Source of the DNA: Cognatiluteimonas sedimenti
Lineage (GTDB): Bacteria; Pseudomonadota; Gammaproteobacteria; Xanthomonadales; Xanthomonadaceae
Length of the DNA stretch: 64,000 nt
Direction: 5' to 3'
Assembly (NCBI RefSeq): GCF_022808325.1
Contig: NZ_JALGCL010000001.1
Location: 1,258,554 to 1,322,553, forward strand
Positions 61,188 to 64,000 of the stretch are shown one piece after another. The translations under genes and the position numbers were made by a program. The first letter of the stretch is position 1; the number at the start of each line of letters is the position of its first letter. The notes under the pieces were generated by a model. That model worked only from the letters and a program-made list of their open reading frames with translations, did not search any database and had not been told where the DNA came from.

Positions 61188-62519
61188 TCAGCGCGCTTGT
61201 CCACCCATCAGCGCTTCGATCTCGTCGGCGCTGCGAGCGAGCTTGGCGGTCAGCACCTTGTGGCCTTCCTTCGTCACCAGCACGTCGTCCTCGGTACGGA
61301 TGCCGATGCCACGCCATTTCGCCGCCACCGTGGTGTCGTCCGGCGACACGTACAACCCCGGCTCGATGGTGAACACCATGCCCGGCTCCAGCAGCCGCGA
61401 CTCGCCGTCGATGCGGTAGTCACCGACGTCGTGCACGTCCAGGCCCAGCCAGTGCCCGGTCTTGTGGCGGTAGAAGCGCTTGTACTGCGCGCCGGCGAGG
61501 TTCTTCTCCAGCGTGCCCTTCAGCAGGCCCAGCCGTAGCAGGCCTTCGGTCAGGGTACGCACCGCCGCGTCGTGGCCGGCTTCGTAGGGCACGCCCGGCC
61601 GCGCCTGCGCCAGTGCCGCGGCCTGCGCGGCGCCGACCAGGTCGTGCAGGGCGCGCTGTTCCCGGGAGAAGCGCCCGTTGACCGGGAAGGTGCGGGTGAT
61701 GTCGGACGCATAGTTGCGGTATTCGGCGCCGGCGTCGACCAGCACCAGGTCGCCGTCCCGCGCCTGCGCGGCGTTGGCGACGTAATGCAGCACGCAGGCG
61801 TTGTCGCCGGCGCCGACGATGCTGCCGTAGGCGGGGACCGCGTCGTGCATGCGGAACGTGCGCTCGATCTCGGCCTGCAGCTCGTATTCGCGCACGCCGG
61901 GCCGGGCGGCGCGCATCGCCGCCTCGTGCGCCTTGATGCTGATGTCGGCGGCGCGCTGCATCAGCTTGAGTTCTGCCGGCGACTTGAACAGCCGCAGTTC
62001 GTCGAGCAGGTGGCCGAGCTCGAGGAATTCGTGCGGCGGCTGCGCGCCGCTGCGAACCTGCGCGCGCACGCGGTTGAGCCAGCCGATCAGCTTGAGGTCG
62101 AACTCGGTGTCGCGGCCGAAGTGGTAGTAGACGCGCGACCGGCCTTCGAGCAGTCCCGGCAGGATCTCGTCGAGGTCCTCGATCGGATAGGCGTCGTCGA
62201 GGCCGAAACGCTCGACCGCGCCTTCCGGGCCGCTGCGCGGGCCGTCCCAGCCCTCGCGCTCGGGGTCGCGTTCGCGGCAGAACAGGATCGCCTCGCCATG
62301 GCTGCGCCCGGGCACCAGCACCAGCACCGCTTCGGGCTCGTCGAAGCCGGCCAGGTACCAGAGATCCGAATCCTGCCGGTACGGGTAATGGGTGTCGCGG
62401 CTGCGGATGCGTTCCGGTGCTGCCGGCAGCACCAGGATGGCGTCGTCGCCGGCAATGCGCATCAGTTGCCTGCGCCGGCGCGCGAATTCCCTGGCGTCGA
62501 TGCCGGTGAGCGGCTTCAT
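61188..62519 (-). CDS. pepP: Xaa-Pro aminopeptidase P
   Basis: This is a 443-residue M24B metallopeptidase. Ligand segments LVDAGAEYRNYASDITRTF, HKTGHWLGLDVHD, TIEPGLYV and GIRTEDDVLV are intact, as is the N-terminal YPYRQDSDLWYLAGFDEP domain. It removes N-terminal residues next to proline. It follows ygfB by 15 bp, the order known from E. coli. Confidence 0.95.
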   Translation of the reverse strand: MKPLTGIDAREFARRRRQLMRIAGDDAILVLPAAPERIRSRDTHYPYRQDSDLWYLAGFDEPEAVLVLVPGRSHGEAILFCRERDPEREGWDGPRSGPEGAVERFGLDDAYPIEDLDEILPGLLEGRSRVYYHFGRDTEFDLKLIGWLNRVRAQVRSGAQPPHEFLELGHLLDELRLFKSPAELKLMQRAADISIKAHEAAMRAARPGVREYELQAEIERTFRMHDAVPAYGSIVGAGDNACVLHYVANAAQARDGDLVLVDAGAEYRNYASDITRTFPVNGRFSREQRALHDLVGAAQAAALAQARPGVPYEAGHDAAVRTLTEGLLRLGLLKGTLEKNLAGAQYKRFYRHKTGHWLGLDVHDVGDYRIDGESRLLEPGMVFTIEPGLYVSPDDTTVAAKWRGIGIRTEDDVLVTKEGHKVLTAKLARSADEIEALMGGQAR

Positions 62520-62534
62520 CGCGATGGTCGGGCC

Positions 62535-63080
62535 TCAGTGGAACTGCTGGCGATGGCGCGGGGCGAGCACGCAATCGCCGTGGATCAGCAAGGCGGCGAC
62601 ACGCACGAACTCCTCGATCTCGGCGAGCGCCTGCTCGTCGTCGTCATCGCCGTCGTCCTGCGGCGTGGCCGCCGCCAGGCGCGCGAGGTCGGAGAGTGCT
62701 TCCCGCCCCTCGTCCGACAGCGGCGGCGCCGCACCGGCGGCCAGGCCGAAGCCGCCCAGGAACCCCCGGCACCAGCCGAACAACGCGCCGCTGCGCGCGA
62801 CCAGCGATGCGTCTGCCCCCGGCAGCAGCAGCTCGAAGCCGAAGTCGCGATCCTCGAACTGCGCGGCACTCGCCCGACCGAGGCGATCGAGGGCACCATC
62901 GGGCTCGACCGCCGGCAGCGACGCATCGACCAGCACCTGTGCCGGCCAGGCCGGCGCCAGCGCGCCGCCACCGGCGAGCCAGCCGCACAGGCCGCCATGC
63001 AGTTCCGGGGCATCGACAGCGAGGCCGACCTGGCGCACGGCGGCTTCGACATCGGCTAGCGCGGGCAGGGATTCGGACAC
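62535..63080 (-). CDS. ygfB: UPF0149/YgfB-family protein
   Basis: The protein has 181 residues from GTG 63080. LHGGLCG near residue 27-33, FGWCRGFLGGFGLA and a C-terminal AEIEEFVRVAALL with an acidic run (DDGDDDDEQ) match UPF0149. In Pseudomonas YgfB modulates AmpDh3-dependent beta-lactam resistance; the role here is unknown. It is cotranscribed with pepP. Confidence 0.9.
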   Translation of the reverse strand: MSESLPALADVEAAVRQVGLAVDAPELHGGLCGWLAGGGALAPAWPAQVLVDASLPAVEPDGALDRLGRASAAQFEDRDFGFELLLPGADASLVARSGALFGWCRGFLGGFGLAAGAAPPLSDEGREALSDLARLAAATPQDDGDDDDEQALAEIEEFVRVAALLIHGDCVLAPRHRQQFH

Positions 63081-63151
63081 GCGGGGACCTGTCGGCGAGG
63101 GATGCGACAGTGTAACGAGTGGCCATGCGTGTCGCGCGTGGCGGCCTCGAC

Positions 63152-63179
63152 TTGCCGGGTCCGGGGCATGCCCTACACT
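63152..63179 (+). promoter_or_regulatory. Predicted promoter of the propeller sensor gene
   Basis: TTGCCG (63152-63157) and TACACT (63174-63179) are 16 bp apart, about 30 bp upstream of the TTG start at 63210, in the gap divergent from ygfB. Confidence 0.55.
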
Positions 63180-63209
63180 GACTGCATCATCCGCCGGGGG
63201 GGCGGGCTC

Positions 63210-64000
63210 TTGCGTTTTTCCGCCATCACTGCCTCGGTCGTCCCGCGCGCCGCTTCCGCGCTGCTCGTGCTGCTGCTGGCATCGGCGTGCCTGCAGGCAT
63301 CGGCGGCGGTGCGCGATTACTACTTCCAGCGTACCGACGGCAGCGAAGGGCTGGCGCAGAACACGGTCACCGCCCTGGTCCAGGACGGCGATGGCTTCAT
63401 CTGGGTCGGCACGCAGGGCGGCCTGCACCGCTACGACGGCCAGCGCTACACCCTGTACCGGCAGGATCCGCGCGATCCCGGCAGCCTGCCCGACAGTTTC
63501 ATCACCGCGCTCGCCCGCGACGACGAACACGGCCTGTGGGTGGGCACCTATTCGCAGTATCTGGCGCGAATGGACCTGCGCGACGGACACATCCGCCGCT
63601 ACCCGGTCGATGCTGGCGACGGCGGGCACAGCCGCCGGGTGTTCGCGCTGCTGGCCGAAACGGGCGTGGTCTGGGTCGGCACCGAGCACGGACTCGAGCG
63701 GCTCGATCCGGCCAGCGGCAAGCGCAGCCGGGTCCTGGCGCTGCCGGCCGCGCGGCTGACCGACCAGCCGCAGGCGCTGTTGCGCGGGCCGCGTGGCACC
63801 TTGTGGTATGCCACCGCCGTCGGCCTGTTCCGGATCGACGCCGGCTCCGCAGCTGCGCGCATCGGCCTCGAACTGCCATTGCGCACCCTGCTGCGCGATC
63901 GTTCCGGCCGGATCTGGGCCGGGGGCATCGATGCCCTCTATCTGCTGCAGGACCGCAGCAAGCTGCTGCAGGTCTGGCCGCGGTCCGGCACCGCCGACGC
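63210..64000 (+). CDS. Beta-propeller (two-component-regulator propeller) sensor, N-terminal part
   Basis: The frame runs off the right edge with about 263 codons visible. A TTG start follows a G-rich ribosome site, and a signal peptide (ALLVLLLASACLQASA) follows. The visible part holds repeats of the Reg_prop type: NTVTALVQDGDGFIWVGT, DSFITALARDDEHGLWVGT, VFALLAETGVVWVGTEHG and RTLLRDRSGRIWAGG, each ending W-x-G-T/G. Such proteins have a periplasmic two-bladed propeller sensor, then a membrane helix and a kinase or GGDEF output, which lies outside the window. Confidence 0.82.
   Translation, partial: MRFSAITASVVPRAASALLVLLLASACLQASAAVRDYYFQRTDGSEGLAQNTVTALVQDGDGFIWVGTQGGLHRYDGQRYTLYRQDPRDPGSLPDSFITALARDDEHGLWVGTYSQYLARMDLRDGHIRRYPVDAGDGGHSRRVFALLAETGVVWVGTEHGLERLDPASGKRSRVLALPAARLTDQPQALLRGPRGTLWYATAVGLFRIDAGSAAARIGLELPLRTLLRDRSGRIWAGGIDALYLLQDRSKLLQVWPRSGTAD

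Overview
The window is a high-GC stretch of bacterial chromosome with dense genes and a strong third-position G/C bias. Gene content and order point to a gammaproteobacterium of the Xanthomonadaceae/Lysobacteraceae (Lysobacter/Luteimonas-like). The markers are a pilMNOPQ cluster divergent from mrcA, gmk-rpoZ-spoT-ridA-recG, yicC divergent from rph-rdgB-hemW, a ygfB/pepP pair, a type B L31 and a MoxR-Bat operon. The genus is inference. I saw no rRNA, tRNA, CRISPR array, prophage or complete insertion sequence.

Layout. (1) 1-10262 is a sulfide/persulfide locus organised around one AT-rich control region at about 7884-7914. Leftward run sulfide:quinone oxidoreductase (SQR), a DUF2892 membrane protein, an RND adaptor and RND pump, TrxC, a DUF442 lipoprotein and a second SQR-like flavoprotein cut by the window edge. 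Rightward run a rhodanese-like remnant, a BigR/SqrR-type ArsR repressor, a persulfide dioxygenase and a TauE exporter. (2) 10311-12080 holds a BlaI/BlaR1-like pair with two operators; the M56 peptidase carries a TonB-type C-terminus. (3) 12124-17330 holds transketolase, a PAP2-family protein, a four-repeat membrane protein and a dicarboxylate-type symporter. (4) 17501-25376 is a signalling island: a soluble 1823-residue hybrid kinase with eight 92-residue HAMP repeats and three receiver domains, then two translationally overlapping kinase-like genes. (5) 25491-32463 is the MoxR-DUF58-DUF4381-BatA-BatB/TPR-BatD operon. (6) 32619-37624 is pilMNOPQ, with mrcA divergent. (7) 40502-53888 is mostly housekeeping: gltA, rpmE2, nucleoside hydrolase, recG, ridA, spoT, rpoZ, gmk, yicC, rph, rdgB, hemW. 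(8) 54037-59459 is a cyclic-di-GMP neighbourhood: a DUF1631 protein coupled to a PilZ protein, facing a GGDEF-EAL protein. (9) 59458-63080 holds pepQ, a small unknown protein, pepP and ygfB. The right edge cuts a beta-propeller sensor.

How the genes fit together. In the sulfur locus SQR would oxidise sulfide to persulfide at the membrane and the dioxygenase would turn persulfide into sulfite, which TauE would export. The repressor has the two cysteines, 66 residues apart, expected of a persulfide sensor. The RND pump, TrxC, the periplasmic DUF442 lipoprotein and the second flavoprotein are in the same leftward run, which makes this the most interesting region. The other striking observation is an 88-bp inverted-repeat element (20-bp perfect arms) at the rph/rdgB junction; it supplies the last codons and stop of rph and the start codon of rdgB.
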